Shown: positions 22,918 through 30,897, counted from the first letter of the stretch. The stretch: DNA of 43,202 bases from an uncultured bacterium (GCA_902794035.1 CADBFN010000015.1:1-43202), one strand, 5' to 3'. Translations and numbers: made by a program. Notes: generated by a model not told the origin, from the sequence alone.

Positions 22918-24606
22918 CTATGTAAAAGATTTTTTCAGGTCAGATATTATATTATTTTCTTCCGTATCTTTTAAAAAATTATTAGAATTTTCAACACCAT
23001 ACTGCTCCAGTGCGAATTTAAAGCATTCAAGCCAGTTTATACGGTTTGCAACTTCTTCCACCTGAACAAAATTGGTCATAATATCAAACATTTCTTTGAA
23101 TTTGGATTTTCTTTCAAATGTTGCTTTTCTGTCCCCGTATCGGTAGGTATAATTTGAATTTCTGATATCATCATCTATATCTACAAAATCTGTTCGCCCG
23201 TGGTCATTTACCTTTATACTTTCAGAACCGATTTTGAAAAACGAAATTAATTGCGCTGTTTTTTCAACCATTGGTACTATAACTTTGCGGTTTATTGATT
23301 CTAAAATCATATTTAATCTTGCTTCCTGTCCGTTTGCGGAATAATTTATTTCTGTTGCACTACGTTCTACGTTGGAAATATTGCCTGCCATGTTTTTAAA
23401 GATTCCTGTTGCGCTTTCTATTGTCGTTTTAAAATAATTCAAAAAATCCCATCCGGTCATTGCTTTGTCAAAAGAAAGAGGCACAGGGGTGGTGGTCATA
23501 AGTGTTGAATCATATTCAATGATTTTCCCGGGCTTAACTTCCTGTTTACCCATAAAACATCCTTTTGGTGCAAGATATGGCGGATTCATCATTAATGCAA
23601 GCGCATCAAGCTGTTTGTTTAATATTGTTGAGGAAATATTATTCAAAATCAGAGCAACTCTCAAAGGTGAAATTCCTCTGCCTGTTGCAGGATTTTCTAT
23701 AATATTTGCGTGAATAAACGGATTAATTACAAACGGATTATCTTCAAATCTGATTATTGCACTTCTGCCTGCCACTGATATAAGCTGATTTTTTAATATT
23801 TCTCCTGATGGTAATTCAATATCGCCCCAATATTCCAATACTTCAATTTTTGGTATTGAATATTTTGAATCTTTTTGTCCTTTTTTGTTTGCCACCACTC
23901 CTTTCAGTATTTCCAGTTTCTCTGCATTGAGTAAATTGTTTGCCCTGTTTGATTTGATGTCGTCTAAAGTCTGGTAAGTCCGGTAAATTTTCGGGCATGA
24001 ATCCCAGTTATTCACGTTAGTTCTGTCAAATACAAAGTCCTCGTAGTGTATGAATTTAACTTTAGCATTGTCATAAATAACTTTGTCCTCAACCACAAAG
24101 GATTTATTTGTGTTCATATCAGCCTGTTCTTTTAAGGACAATGCTCTGCGAACTTTTCTTGTTTTAGTTTCCCAGCCGACAAATAAAGTTACTTCTCCTG
24201 TTTCAACAACCGAATCCACAATTTTTTCCATTTCATCAGAAAGTTTCATTTCTTCAAAGGTATTGACAAGCATTGCTTTTTGTCTGTTTGCGTACTTTTG
24301 CGATTTAAAATCATTCCCAGAAACATCAAACATTCCATCTGGGTGCGAATATAAATTCTGAATAATATGCGATTTTAATGTTTGTGCAAGTTCATAGATT
24401 TCAGGAAGTTGGATAGAACAATTCCAGTCATTGATTTGCGGAATATCGGCATTATAAATTGCGTAAGAAATCAGTCTGTTATCAGAGCGTTGAGAATTCC
24501 TTGTGTCGTTGTAATAATCATATTTAGATATAATATTTTTTAAAATATTTTGTTCATTATAGTAATCTTGTGCGGTTAATAATGTAGTGTCGTTTGTATT
24601 AATCAT
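22918..24606 (-). CDS. Phage portal protein (podovirus type)
   Basis: A 562-residue portal: the dodecameric ring at the capsid vertex through which DNA is packaged and ejected and on which the tail assembles. Supporting stretches are 'FVINPFIHANIIENPATGRG' followed by 'SPLRVALILNNI', 'KQLDALALMMNPPYLAPKG', 'GTIIEYD'-like 'GKIIEYDSTL' and 'NVERSATEINYSANGQEARL', which match head-tail connector/portal proteins of podoviruses in order and spacing. The C-terminus is a long charged helix. It overlaps the GNAT gene by 8 bases and has a GAGGTG ribosome site. In most podoviruses the portal gene is near the start of the virion module after the terminases; here it is transcribed last, which suggests module rearrangement. 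Confidence 0.82.
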   Translation of the reverse strand: MINTNDTTLLTAQDYYNEQNILKNIISKYDYYNDTRNSQRSDNRLISYAIYNADIPQINDWNCSIQLPEIYELAQTLKSHIIQNLYSHPDGMFDVSGNDFKSQKYANRQKAMLVNTFEEMKLSDEMEKIVDSVVETGEVTLFVGWETKTRKVRRALSLKEQADMNTNKSFVVEDKVIYDNAKVKFIHYEDFVFDRTNVNNWDSCPKIYRTYQTLDDIKSNRANNLLNAEKLEILKGVVANKKGQKDSKYSIPKIEVLEYWGDIELPSGEILKNQLISVAGRSAIIRFEDNPFVINPFIHANIIENPATGRGISPLRVALILNNISSTILNKQLDALALMMNPPYLAPKGCFMGKQEVKPGKIIEYDSTLMTTTPVPLSFDKAMTGWDFLNYFKTTIESATGIFKNMAGNISNVERSATEINYSANGQEARLNMILESINRKVIVPMVEKTAQLISFFKIGSESIKVNDHGRTDFVDIDDDIRNSNYTYRYGDRKATFERKSKFKEMFDIMTNFVQVEEVANRINWLECFKFALEQYGVENSNNFLKDTEENNIISDLKKSFT

Positions 24607-25126
24607 AATTCACCTCGTCTTTGTAGTAGTAAGTACGTTTTATGGAGTAAACTTCAATATCCTGAGGTTTACCGTTTCGCAGTGTTTCGGCAGGTAATAT
24701 TGTTTCGTATTCAAAACCTGCCGATTTTAACAGAGTTTTAACTCTGTGGTTGTCAGGAAAAATTAATGCTTTAATTTTGTAAAATCCAAATGCGTCAAAA
24801 CAATTTTTCAAAAAAATTTTTGCACTATATCGGGTAAAACTGCCCCAAGCCTTTTTATCAATGCAAACTGTAATTTCTGCACTAAATTTTGCATTCTGAT
24901 TGCCGGTAAAATTGTCAAGGAAAACAAATCCTTTGAATTCGTCATCTATATCCGTAATTATCCAAAAATCAGGATTAGTTAAGAATATATTGATAATTCC
25001 AAGTTTTGAAGCATAATCATCCTGCAAAAATTTGGCATACTGTCTGTAACATTTAATAATTTGAGGTATATAGTGCAAATTTGAACAAGTGTGTGGGGAT
25101 AAGGTAAGTCTTTTAAATTTACACAT
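24599..25126 (-). CDS. GNAT-family acetyltransferase-like protein in the capsid operon
   Basis: About 175 residues with a GNAT-like fold. 'FKGFVFLDNFTGNQNAKFSA' then 'EITVCIDKKAWG' give strands beta 3-4 with the acetyl-CoA approach, and 'KIKALIFPDNHRVKTLLKSAGFEYE' is the typical beta 5, helix and 'xxNxxxxxLLxxxGF' end of GNATs. The classical Q/RxxGxG/A pyrophosphate loop is replaced by 'KKAWGSFTRYSAK', so binding may be altered. I use the ATG at 25126; an in-frame TTG at 25138 overlaps the upstream stop. GNAT-like proteins between terminase and portal recur in podoviral gene clusters; their role is not established, possibly modifying capsid or host proteins. Confidence 0.68.
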   Translation of the reverse strand: MCKFKRLTLSPHTCSNLHYIPQIIKCYRQYAKFLQDDYASKLGIINIFLTNPDFWIITDIDDEFKGFVFLDNFTGNQNAKFSAEITVCIDKKAWGSFTRYSAKIFLKNCFDAFGFYKIKALIFPDNHRVKTLLKSAGFEYETILPAETLRNGKPQDIEVYSIKRTYYYKDEVNYD

Positions 25127-25134
25127 TTGAATAA

Positions 25135-25482
25135 TCAACCTTTGTATTTATAAAACTTGATATAATTGTCCTGATAAACAAAAGCATCCGTTTTACCCGA
25201 TAGGAATTTTTCGCGTTCATAGGGAGAAATTAAAAAAGATTCTGCCTGTATTCCGTTGATGTATGAACTTGTTTTGCTGTTCTTATTTATAACAAAATAA
25301 GTTGATTTTTTTGAGAATAATTTATCTTTTGGCATTTGTTTAAAGTCTGTAATTACGGAATTATTTTTTTTGCCGGCTTCTTCTATGATTTTTTTAAAAT
25401 CATGTTCAGTTTTGTCTTTAATAAATTTTTCATATTTTTCGTCATTAAGCAGTATCTGCTCTATTTCTTTATCATTTTTCAT
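25135..25482 (-). CDS. Small phage protein of unknown function
   Basis: A 115-residue hydrophilic, Lys-rich protein without a recognised domain. Residues 1-45 are a charged helix; the rest is alpha/beta ('SKKSTYFVINKNSKTSSYI', 'TDAFVYQDNYIKFYKYKG'). An AAAGGA ribosome site precedes the ATG. Its stop is within the start region of the GNAT gene, so the two are coupled. Position between small terminase and GNAT is where a large terminase would be expected, but it is far too short and has no Walker motif. Confidence 0.6.
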   Translation of the reverse strand: MKNDKEIEQILLNDEKYEKFIKDKTEHDFKKIIEEAGKKNNSVITDFKQMPKDKLFSKKSTYFVINKNSKTSSYINGIQAESFLISPYEREKFLSGKTDAFVYQDNYIKFYKYKG

Positions 25483-25532
25483 AGGGTAGTCCTTTCTTAA
25501 TATAAAATTATTTAAGTTCTTAATATCAGTTT

Positions 25533-25970
25533 TTATATCTTTTCATCATCAAGATTAGATATAGTAATAATTTTGGCTTCTGTGTAATCGGTGTTTTCAT
25601 CTTTAGATACTGTGAATCCCAGATATTTGCAAAGACTTTCAAGTGCTTTCAGTCCTGCGGAAGCATCCCGCAGTTTCCTTTTGCCTGTGATATTTCCGTC
25701 TTTGTCTAATATGTCTTCCTCTTCAAGAGAAAATTCCGCAATCTGAAGCAGTTTTTGAATGACATAACCTTTAGACACATTTAATATATCTATCTGGTGT
25801 TTTAATTCATTTTTTATTGCGGTGATAATTTCCGGTTTGTATAGCAGTTTTGTCAGGTTTTTGTCCTGATTTTTCAGTTTATAACCTGCCTTTTTTAGTG
25901 CTTTTTCTGTATCTAATGACTTTATATACTCTGATACAAAGAGTTTTTGCTGTTTTGTTAATTGTTTCAT
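25533..25970 (-). CDS. Terminase small subunit
   Basis: A 145-residue TerS. 'LTKQQKLFVSEYIKSLDTEK' starting at residue 4, followed by 'ALKKAGYK', is the classical helix-turn-helix opening of the Terminase_2 family, which recognises the phage packaging site and recruits the large terminase. The middle ('KNELKHQIDILNVSKGYVIQ') and 'LRDASAGLKALESLCKYLGF' are the oligomerisation helices. The usual partner gene for the large subunit (Walker A ATPase plus nuclease) is absent from the window, so packaging would need a helper or is lost. A weak ribosome site precedes it; the gap upstream holds a plus-strand sRNA candidate. Confidence 0.85.
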   Translation of the reverse strand: MKQLTKQQKLFVSEYIKSLDTEKALKKAGYKLKNQDKNLTKLLYKPEIITAIKNELKHQIDILNVSKGYVIQKLLQIAEFSLEEEDILDKDGNITGKRKLRDASAGLKALESLCKYLGFTVSKDENTDYTEAKIITISNLDDEKI

Positions 25971-25993
25971 CTTGTTACATTTCTTATAAAAAT

Positions 25994-26022
25994 TTGTATT
26001 TTTCTGAAAAAACTTGTATAAT
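25994..26022 (+). promoter_or_regulatory. Plus-strand promoter inside the prophage operon
   Basis: TTGTAT (25994-25999), 17-base spacer, TATAAT (26017-26022), opposite in direction to all phage genes. Confidence 0.5.
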
Positions 26023-26028
26023 AAACAT

Positions 26029-26094
26029 GCTATTTATATTTCGGCTAGTGTAAATCTTAACAGGGGGGAATGAAAACGACTTCCTGTTTTTTTT
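26029..26094 (+). ncRNA. Candidate small RNA, antisense to the TerS leader
   Basis: From the promoter at 25994-26022 a transcript would start near 26029 and end at a hairpin, AACAGG (26059-26064) with CCTGTT (26083-26088), followed by eight Ts (26087-26094). That is about 65 bases with no open frame of note. It lies in the only sizeable gap of this part of the operon and is complementary to the leader between the adaptor and small terminase genes, so it could control terminase expression. Confidence 0.4.
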
Positions 26095-26098
26095 GTCT

Positions 26099-26737
26099 TT
26101 ACCGGCGAAATAAACGAACAATTGGCGCATCTTGCGCATTAATTGATGATGTCGATCTCAAATTTGCAAGAGCTTCTTTGTACATGTTCATCCAATAGCT
26201 GAATCTTATATATGATGGATTTGCCTTTAATCGCAGGCATGTTCCGTAAGTTAAAAGCTGTTGATCAAAAGGGATTGGGATTATTGAAGAATCGGTCGGT
26301 TCTGTCATTTCGGATTTCTCATTCCCTTGGGCATCTATAACGCAGTTGTTTGTGTAATATATGATTTGTGCGATTCTTTTATTTTTTGACTTTTTAAAAA
26401 GTAATTTATCGGCAAATTGCGTATATGAGTTATCATCAGCCTTATCTGTTAAAAATGATTCTGTATCATCTTTATATTGGTATTTTTTCCCTTGTACAAA
26501 AAGATATAAAATCCTGCCGTTTATTGTATTGTTGATTTCTGTTGTATTTGCAGGAATTTCAACCGTTGTTTTTCTCAATAAAAAATTCCAGTTATTAGAA
26601 CAGCATATTTCTTGATTTATGACATTTAAAATGGTCATTATTTTCTTGTGATCGTTTTTAACAAGTTCAGAAAAAGAGTTTACGGGTCTGTAGTTAAGCT
26701 CCAGTAAGCATTTATTTATAATTTCCAAAAAGTTCAT
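26099..26737 (-). CDS. Head-to-tail adaptor (podovirus gp4 / tail tubular A-like)
   Basis: A 212-residue protein resembling the adaptor ring that sits below the portal in short-tailed phages. 'IINKCLLELNYRPVNSFSEL' followed by a helix-rich region and 'NNWNFLLRKTTVEI' matches the usual start of tail tubular A/gp4-like adaptors ('...W.F.......l'), and 'FDQQLLTYGTCLRLKANPS' then 'MYKEALANLRSTSS' matches their C-terminal helix. A GGAG ribosome site precedes the ATG. It lies between the scaffold candidate and the small terminase. Assignment rests on pattern and context. Confidence 0.65.
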   Translation of the reverse strand: MNFLEIINKCLLELNYRPVNSFSELVKNDHKKIMTILNVINQEICCSNNWNFLLRKTTVEIPANTTEINNTINGRILYLFVQGKKYQYKDDTESFLTDKADDNSYTQFADKLLFKKSKNKRIAQIIYYTNNCVIDAQGNEKSEMTEPTDSSIIPIPFDQQLLTYGTCLRLKANPSYIRFSYWMNMYKEALANLRSTSSINAQDAPIVRLFRR

Positions 26738-26757
26738 TTTTGCTCCTTTATTTTCGC

Positions 26758-26798
26758 GAAAAGTTCAAGGCAAGGACAAACCTTGCCCTAAACTTTTC
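26758..26798 (-). terminator. Hairpin between scaffold and adaptor genes
   Basis: GAAAAGTT...GGCAAGG pairs with CCTTGCC...AACTTTTC around a 5-base loop and a symmetrical 3-base internal loop. It ends in Ts/As on both strands. It may reduce read-through and set the ratio of scaffold to downstream products. Confidence 0.6.
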
Positions 26799-26815
26799 TA
26801 ATGTATTGTCAAAAA

Positions 26816-27415
26816 TTATTTAATAAGACCTTGTCTTACCTGCTCCATAATAAGCTTTTCATTTTTGACAAATTCGTCACCACTCATTTTGCCGATTTCC
26901 TCACGAGTAAAGACCTTGTTATTATTGCTGTCAAATTTTGCATCTTGTGCGTATGATGTCAATTTGCTTTTTGCAGCCGAGTTTTCGTCATTTAATGTCT
27001 TATCGTGCGCGGATTTTTTTAAATAACTTTCAATGGCAGAATTTTCAAGAACTTCTACCAAATCAGCTATTTTGGTAATTTCATCTTTATCCATGTCAAA
27101 ATTCTTAATATAATTAAGGACTGCTTCTCTGCCACTTTGTTCAAAAAATCCCGGTTTATCTTTATTAAATAAATCAAGCGGATTTTCTGCCGGTTCCTTC
27201 ACCTGAGCAGCATCATTTGAGTTTACTTTGTTTGTTTCGTTACATGCACTTATAAGTTGCTGAATTTGCTTGTTGTTACTTAATTGTTGTACAAGCTGCT
27301 CTTTTTGTGCTTTTGCCGCAAGTGTCATTAAAAGCTGAGTAATTATATTTTGGTAATTTATCTCCGGAGTCACGGCAGGGGATGAAATTCCATTAAATAA
27401 TTGATTTTGCATCAT
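26816..27415 (-). CDS. Probable scaffold protein
   Basis: A 199-residue acidic, helical, Gln/Asn/Lys-rich protein without hydrophobic segments: 'QLLMTLAAKAQKEQLVQQLS', a disordered middle, then 'EEIGKMSGDEFVKNEKLI' and 'EQVRQGLIK' at the C-terminus. The C-terminal 'MSGDEFVKNEKLI' type ending is common in phage scaffolds and connector-binding proteins. It lies near the major capsid gene as scaffolds do. I start at the ATG at 27415: it forms an ATGA overlap with the previous stop codon and has a GGAG ribosome site; the in-frame ATG at 27451 is inside the upstream gene. Confidence 0.6.
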   Translation of the reverse strand: MMQNQLFNGISSPAVTPEINYQNIITQLLMTLAAKAQKEQLVQQLSNNKQIQQLISACNETNKVNSNDAAQVKEPAENPLDLFNKDKPGFFEQSGREAVLNYIKNFDMDKDEITKIADLVEVLENSAIESYLKKSAHDKTLNDENSAAKSKLTSYAQDAKFDSNNNKVFTREEIGKMSGDEFVKNEKLIMEQVRQGLIK

Positions 27416-27663
27416 TGTTCTCCTTGATTTTGTTGTTGTGTATGCAGCCATTCAACAGCAGTTTCAACCAAATCATCTATTATTTTTGAAAGTAAAAATG
27501 AGATAATGTGTTTGATTGGTTCAGAAAAAGGCAGATTTTTTATTATATAGTCAATCGCAATTTGTTTTTTTGCCTGACCGTTTCCTGCTCCAAGTTCTTC
27601 TTCTGCTATTAAAACTGCATTTTGGGCTAAATTTTTTATTATAGTTTTGATTGATCTGAACAT
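27412..27663 (-). CDS. Small helical phage protein, LLH-holin-like
   Basis: 83 residues. 'AVLIAEEELGAGNGQAKKQI' followed by 'AIDYIIKNLP' resembles the C-terminal signature of LL-H-type holins ('AE..lG.G.gk.Kk..a...l'), but the transmembrane N-terminus of such holins is missing. The middle helix 'PIKHIISFLLSKIIDDLVETA' is amphipathic to hydrophobic. It is probably a lysis or structural accessory protein; the call is tentative. It is translationally coupled to the scaffold candidate. Confidence 0.5.
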   Translation of the reverse strand: MFRSIKTIIKNLAQNAVLIAEEELGAGNGQAKKQIAIDYIIKNLPFSEPIKHIISFLLSKIIDDLVETAVEWLHTQQQNQGEQ

Positions 27664-27690
27664 AATTTCTCCTGTTTTTCGTTAGGGAAA

Positions 27691-27720
27691 ATGTACTCTT
27701 TTTTACAAAAAAGAGTACAT
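27691..27720 (-). terminator. 14-bp perfect hairpin after the major capsid gene
   Basis: atgtactctttttt (27691-27704) pairs with aaaaaagagtacat (27707-27720). It lies 19 bases after the capsid stop codon on the minus strand, a common site for partial terminators that keep capsid mRNA abundant. Confidence 0.65.
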
Positions 27721-27738
27721 ATTATGTAAAAATTTTTA

Positions 27739-28602
27739 CTATGGGGTTGTATCTGCACTAACAATCATTTTTGCCAAAGCTTTTGACTGAACTGTTTTTG
27801 CACCGTATAAGTATAAGCCTCGTACCAAATCTGAGAATGAATCTTTATCTCTCAGGCTTTCAATTTTTGCAAGTTGTGATGCAAATGTTATGGCATCATT
27901 TGTTCCTGCCAAAACATAGTATTTATCATCAACTTCTGATAAATTAGTACTTACTAATACGTCCATGCCTGCAATTCTGCCTATTGAACCTTCTCTTAAT
28001 GTTGTATCTGCAACGTTGTGTGCAGAAATAAATTCAGGACTTTGAAGTAAATATGCTTCAATATTCGGATTGATTACAACCCAAGGACGAATGCCTGCGT
28101 GTACTGCATCTGAGTTTTTTAAAGCTAAGGACAGTTGTACAAATTTTTCATAAATAGTATTTTTATTCAATGCAATCGGAGAGCTTGTTGTGCCAACTGT
28201 ATTTGCTGCAGGAACATCAGTATGCAGTGATAAAAGATATGAGTCCTGAACTTCTTCAATTGCTTTTCTTGCGTTATTCAGGTGTGCTTCCATAATATCT
28301 GTGTTTGATTGAGCTTTTGCTACGTCATCAATTTTGAAGGCAAAAAATTTCTTCTGATCAATTTCAAGTTCCATTGCGGTCGGAGTTAAAGAAGAATATG
28401 TGATATTATCTGTGGTCAAAGTTGATACAGATACATCTGCAGGTGTGATAATTTTTACTTTATCGCCCTGTTTTGTTATATCTCCTTCCCAATTTTTGTT
28501 CACGCATTGCATCATTACGCAGTTTTTTTCTAACAATGTGTTTAATTTTTGACTCCATACTTCCGGAATGAAAGCAGAATAAGTTGTTGAAAAATCTGTC
28601 AT
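27739..28602 (-). CDS. Major capsid protein
   Basis: A 287-residue HK97-fold-type coat protein. 'FIPEVWSQKLNTLLEKNCVM' followed by a 'GDKVKIITPADVSV' beta region, 'ELEIDQKKFFAFKIDDVAKAQS' (E-loop to spine helix transition) and 'ARKAIEEVQDSYLL' (spine helix) are typical of coat proteins of podoviruses and siphoviruses. 'PWVVINPNIEAYLLQSPEFI' and 'GSIGRIAGMDVLVSTNL' match the A-domain consensus ('...V..p.....L.......G.ig.i.G..v..s..'). An AGGAAA ribosome site precedes the start. Length fits a coat without N-terminal delta domain, consistent with a separate scaffold. Confidence 0.85.
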   Translation of the reverse strand: MTDFSTTYSAFIPEVWSQKLNTLLEKNCVMMQCVNKNWEGDITKQGDKVKIITPADVSVSTLTTDNITYSSLTPTAMELEIDQKKFFAFKIDDVAKAQSNTDIMEAHLNNARKAIEEVQDSYLLSLHTDVPAANTVGTTSSPIALNKNTIYEKFVQLSLALKNSDAVHAGIRPWVVINPNIEAYLLQSPEFISAHNVADTTLREGSIGRIAGMDVLVSTNLSEVDDKYYVLAGTNDAITFASQLAKIESLRDKDSFSDLVRGLYLYGAKTVQSKALAKMIVSADTTP

Positions 28603-28667
28603 TTTTCTTTTCCTTTCGTTGTTTAAATGGTGTGTAACTGTATATTTAAATGAGTGGTGGGGTGTTT

Positions 28668-30185
28668 TTAATCATCATTATAAATTTCTCTGAATTGCAG
28701 ACCTATAATTGCGCAATTGTCGTCAAATTCTGTTCCTTCTACACAAAGCTGAACACTAAAACAACTTCCGCAAATTTCTGCTTTTTCTAATATGTCTGCG
28801 TTTATTGTCCATACAGGAGTTTGGGCTTCGTCACTGCTCCATTTTGAAATATCAATGTCCTCATCGTCTTTTGCCCAAATCAATTGATTTAAATTTCTTG
28901 AATAAATTAATTCTCTGTCATCAGGACAATTCCCGTCATAATCCTTGTAAACATAAAAATTGAATTTGTTATCCTGTTCATCATCAAGGACAAAATAAAA
29001 TTCATCTATCATTTTTCTGTGATGAACATTACTCAAAGAAAGAAAAGGGGATTTCCACATAAAATCAATTGTTTCTCCGTCAAAGGTTGTTCCAAAGTCT
29101 TCTATATATACTTTTCCCAGGGAGTCTGAAGATAAAATAGTATTATGAAAAAAGGTGATGTAAGTGATATTCTGGGGTAAAACTCTTTTATACCAGATTT
29201 TATTAACATAATCATTAATCCAGATTGTTTTGTAGTATTCGAGATTTTTATATGGAAACAAATACCACATTTGATGCCTGTTTTGATAGTGAACGGCAAC
29301 AGTGTATTTTAGTCTTGAGTTATCAAATTTATCAAATTCCGGAGTTATATTGTCTGATATTGATGAACCAAGGCGGATTTGATTTAATTCTCCTACCTGT
29401 TCAAGTGCATATATGCCATTGCTTAAAAAATACTGTTTATTATCGACATTTATTATAGAATTTTGGCTTACGGTCCCTTTATCTGCAAATGGAATAATTT
29501 TAAAATCTTCAGGACTTGATCCTTGTAATAAATAAACTTTGTCTTTTTTGTATATCGCAAGACAATCCTTATAATTATGTATTCCTGTGATATTTGAAGT
29601 GTCTGTGTGAAAATCATTTATGTATCCGGCATCATCAGGTTCGGAAAAATTATCATATGTGCCTAATGCCGAGTAATAAATTGTTGAATTATCGGCAACC
29701 CAAACTCGCCCCTGATATACTGCTATACAATCGGGATATACAGCTTCACCATCAAGTCCTTCTAAATTACAATCTTCTATAGTATATTCTTCATCATCTT
29801 TTATATAAAACATTTCATCTGATTCTGTGGCAATTAATATCCCCTGTAAAAAACAGGCAAATTTTACATTTATACCTGTAAGATTTTTATTAATCAGTGT
29901 AAGTTGGGAATTTTTTTCTGAGTATATATAAATTTTTCCGCTTTCTGTTGTAATGACAAGTTTATATATATCATTGCTTTCCATTTCGTGCATTGCGGTA
30001 ATTTTTTCTTCATCAGGAAGTTCAAGTAGTAATGTATTCCCTTTTTGTTTGGTAATTCCTTTATTAGAAAATACTTCAACATTTTTTGAATCAGTCCATG
30101 GCAGCCTGTTTTTATGCGAACCAAGTTCTGTTTTTGTACAAAATAAATTTATACCTCCTGATAAATCAAAATAATTAATATCCAT
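28668..30185 (-). CDS. Tail nozzle / DNA stabilisation protein (P22 gp10-like beta-propeller)
   Basis: A 505-residue protein made of beta-propeller-like blades. Typical lines are 'IYKLVITTESGKIYIYSEKN', 'GRVWVADNSTIYYSALGTYD', 'TGIHNYKDCLAIYKKDKVYL' followed by 'LQGSSPEDFKI', and 'IINVDNKQYFLSNGIYALEQ'. This sequence style is that of the phage stabilisation / tail hub family of short-tailed phages (P22 gp10 group), which closes the tail channel after packaging. It is preceded by a strong GGAGG site and is the first virion gene after the amidase. The C-terminal 150 residues are beta-rich and could carry host-binding functions. Confidence 0.75.
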   Translation of the reverse strand: MDINYFDLSGGINLFCTKTELGSHKNRLPWTDSKNVEVFSNKGITKQKGNTLLLELPDEEKITAMHEMESNDIYKLVITTESGKIYIYSEKNSQLTLINKNLTGINVKFACFLQGILIATESDEMFYIKDDEEYTIEDCNLEGLDGEAVYPDCIAVYQGRVWVADNSTIYYSALGTYDNFSEPDDAGYINDFHTDTSNITGIHNYKDCLAIYKKDKVYLLQGSSPEDFKIIPFADKGTVSQNSIINVDNKQYFLSNGIYALEQVGELNQIRLGSSISDNITPEFDKFDNSRLKYTVAVHYQNRHQMWYLFPYKNLEYYKTIWINDYVNKIWYKRVLPQNITYITFFHNTILSSDSLGKVYIEDFGTTFDGETIDFMWKSPFLSLSNVHHRKMIDEFYFVLDDEQDNKFNFYVYKDYDGNCPDDRELIYSRNLNQLIWAKDDEDIDISKWSSDEAQTPVWTINADILEKAEICGSCFSVQLCVEGTEFDDNCAIIGLQFREIYNDD

Positions 30186-30187
30186 AT

Positions 30188-30691
30188 TTAACCTCCAAAA
30201 TATTTTTGTTTGTACCAGCGTATTTTTGAGCGAATAAAACTTCCAATGTCATTTTTAGGAACCCAAGGATAAGGTGGCAGATAAATTATGTCAATTTTCC
30301 CAAAACTTGATGTCTTTGGATTTTTTTGCCCGAATTCATAATGAGTCATTATATTGGTCGGATTAATTTCAATAGAATATTTGCGGCATAATTGGGCACA
30401 AAGTTTCATGCATGCTTCAAATTGAGTTAAAGTTATCGGGTAATTCCCGCAGTTATGCTCATTCTTAAAACCTGCCATTGCGCACATGGCAACACCAATT
30501 GAACCGGTATTGCCCCCTCCTGTATGTGCAGCATATATCCCGTCTTGACAATTTAAATTATCCTCCGGTTTGTAAATTCCTGAATAAATTTTCCCGTTTT
30601 TGTCTATAAGATAGTGATAACATTGTTTTTCATGTAAAGTAGGGTAATATGTTCCTGCACTCCAGTGGATTATTATTCTTTTCATGTTCAT
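30188..30691 (-). CDS. N-acetylmuramoyl-L-alanine amidase (Amidase_2/PGRP)
   Basis: A zinc amidase of 167 residues that cuts the bond between muramic acid and the stem peptide. 'RIIIHWSAG' gives the first zinc His (H9); 'HYLIDKNGKIYSG' and 'AAHTGGGNTGSIGVAMC' are core strands; 'NIMTHYEFGQKNPKTSSFGK' followed by 'IDIIYLPPYPW' gives the second His and the acidic ligand in the variant form ('KIDI.YLP') found in many phage amidases where the usual Cys/His ligand is absent. I start at the ATG at 30691, overlapping the regulator stop (TAATG) and therefore coupled. It serves as endolysin or virion-associated wall hydrolase. Confidence 0.85.
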   Translation of the reverse strand: MNMKRIIIHWSAGTYYPTLHEKQCYHYLIDKNGKIYSGIYKPEDNLNCQDGIYAAHTGGGNTGSIGVAMCAMAGFKNEHNCGNYPITLTQFEACMKLCAQLCRKYSIEINPTNIMTHYEFGQKNPKTSSFGKIDIIYLPPYPWVPKNDIGSFIRSKIRWYKQKYFGG

Positions 30692-30897
30692 TAAGCTTTT
30701 ATTTCCCATTTTGGATATTCTCTGTAATATATCGAGACAGCGTGAGCTCTTGTCAGTGCATTCATTTTGTTTTTCATCGAAGTTATGTATGAATGGACTG
30801 TACCTTGTCCTATGCCAAGTTTTAAGGCAATTTCTTTCTCTACTAAACCGTCAGCGATGTATAAAAGAACATCGTGTTCTCGTTTTGATAAACTCAT
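30691..30897 (-). CDS. LuxR/GerE-type helix-turn-helix protein, stand-alone domain
   Basis: A 68-residue protein made only of a LuxR C-terminal DNA-binding domain: 'LSKREHDVLLYIADGLVEKE' then 'IALKLGIGQGTVHSYITSM' and 'KNKMNALTRAHAVSI' match 'Lt.rE.eVL.l...G.s.keIA..L.is..TVk.h...i..KL...nR..av'. There is no receiver or ligand domain. As the first gene of the prophage operon it is a good candidate for the regulator of the virion genes. An AGGAAG ribosome site precedes the ATG. It overlaps the amidase start. Confidence 0.82.
   Translation of the reverse strand: MSLSKREHDVLLYIADGLVEKEIALKLGIGQGTVHSYITSMKNKMNALTRAHAVSIYYREYPKWEIKA

Larger units (their letters stand above)
19447..30897 (-). mobile_element. 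Prophage-derived segment (podovirus-like virion operon plus toxin locus), probably defective or domesticated
   Basis: All genes here run on the minus strand with short gaps and overlaps. Virion functions present: small terminase, portal, scaffold candidate, major capsid, head-tail adaptor, nozzle, holin-like protein and amidase, plus a GNAT protein and a LuxR-type HTH protein. Missing: large terminase, integrase or recombinase, replication genes, tail fibre or spike. I found no tRNA and no obvious att direct repeat at the borders (after aroC on the left, about 30900-31010 on the right). The open reading frames are intact with good ribosome sites, arguing for maintenance and not decay. Satellite, gene-transfer agent, domesticated particle or partly deleted prophage are all possible. 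Confidence 0.75.
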
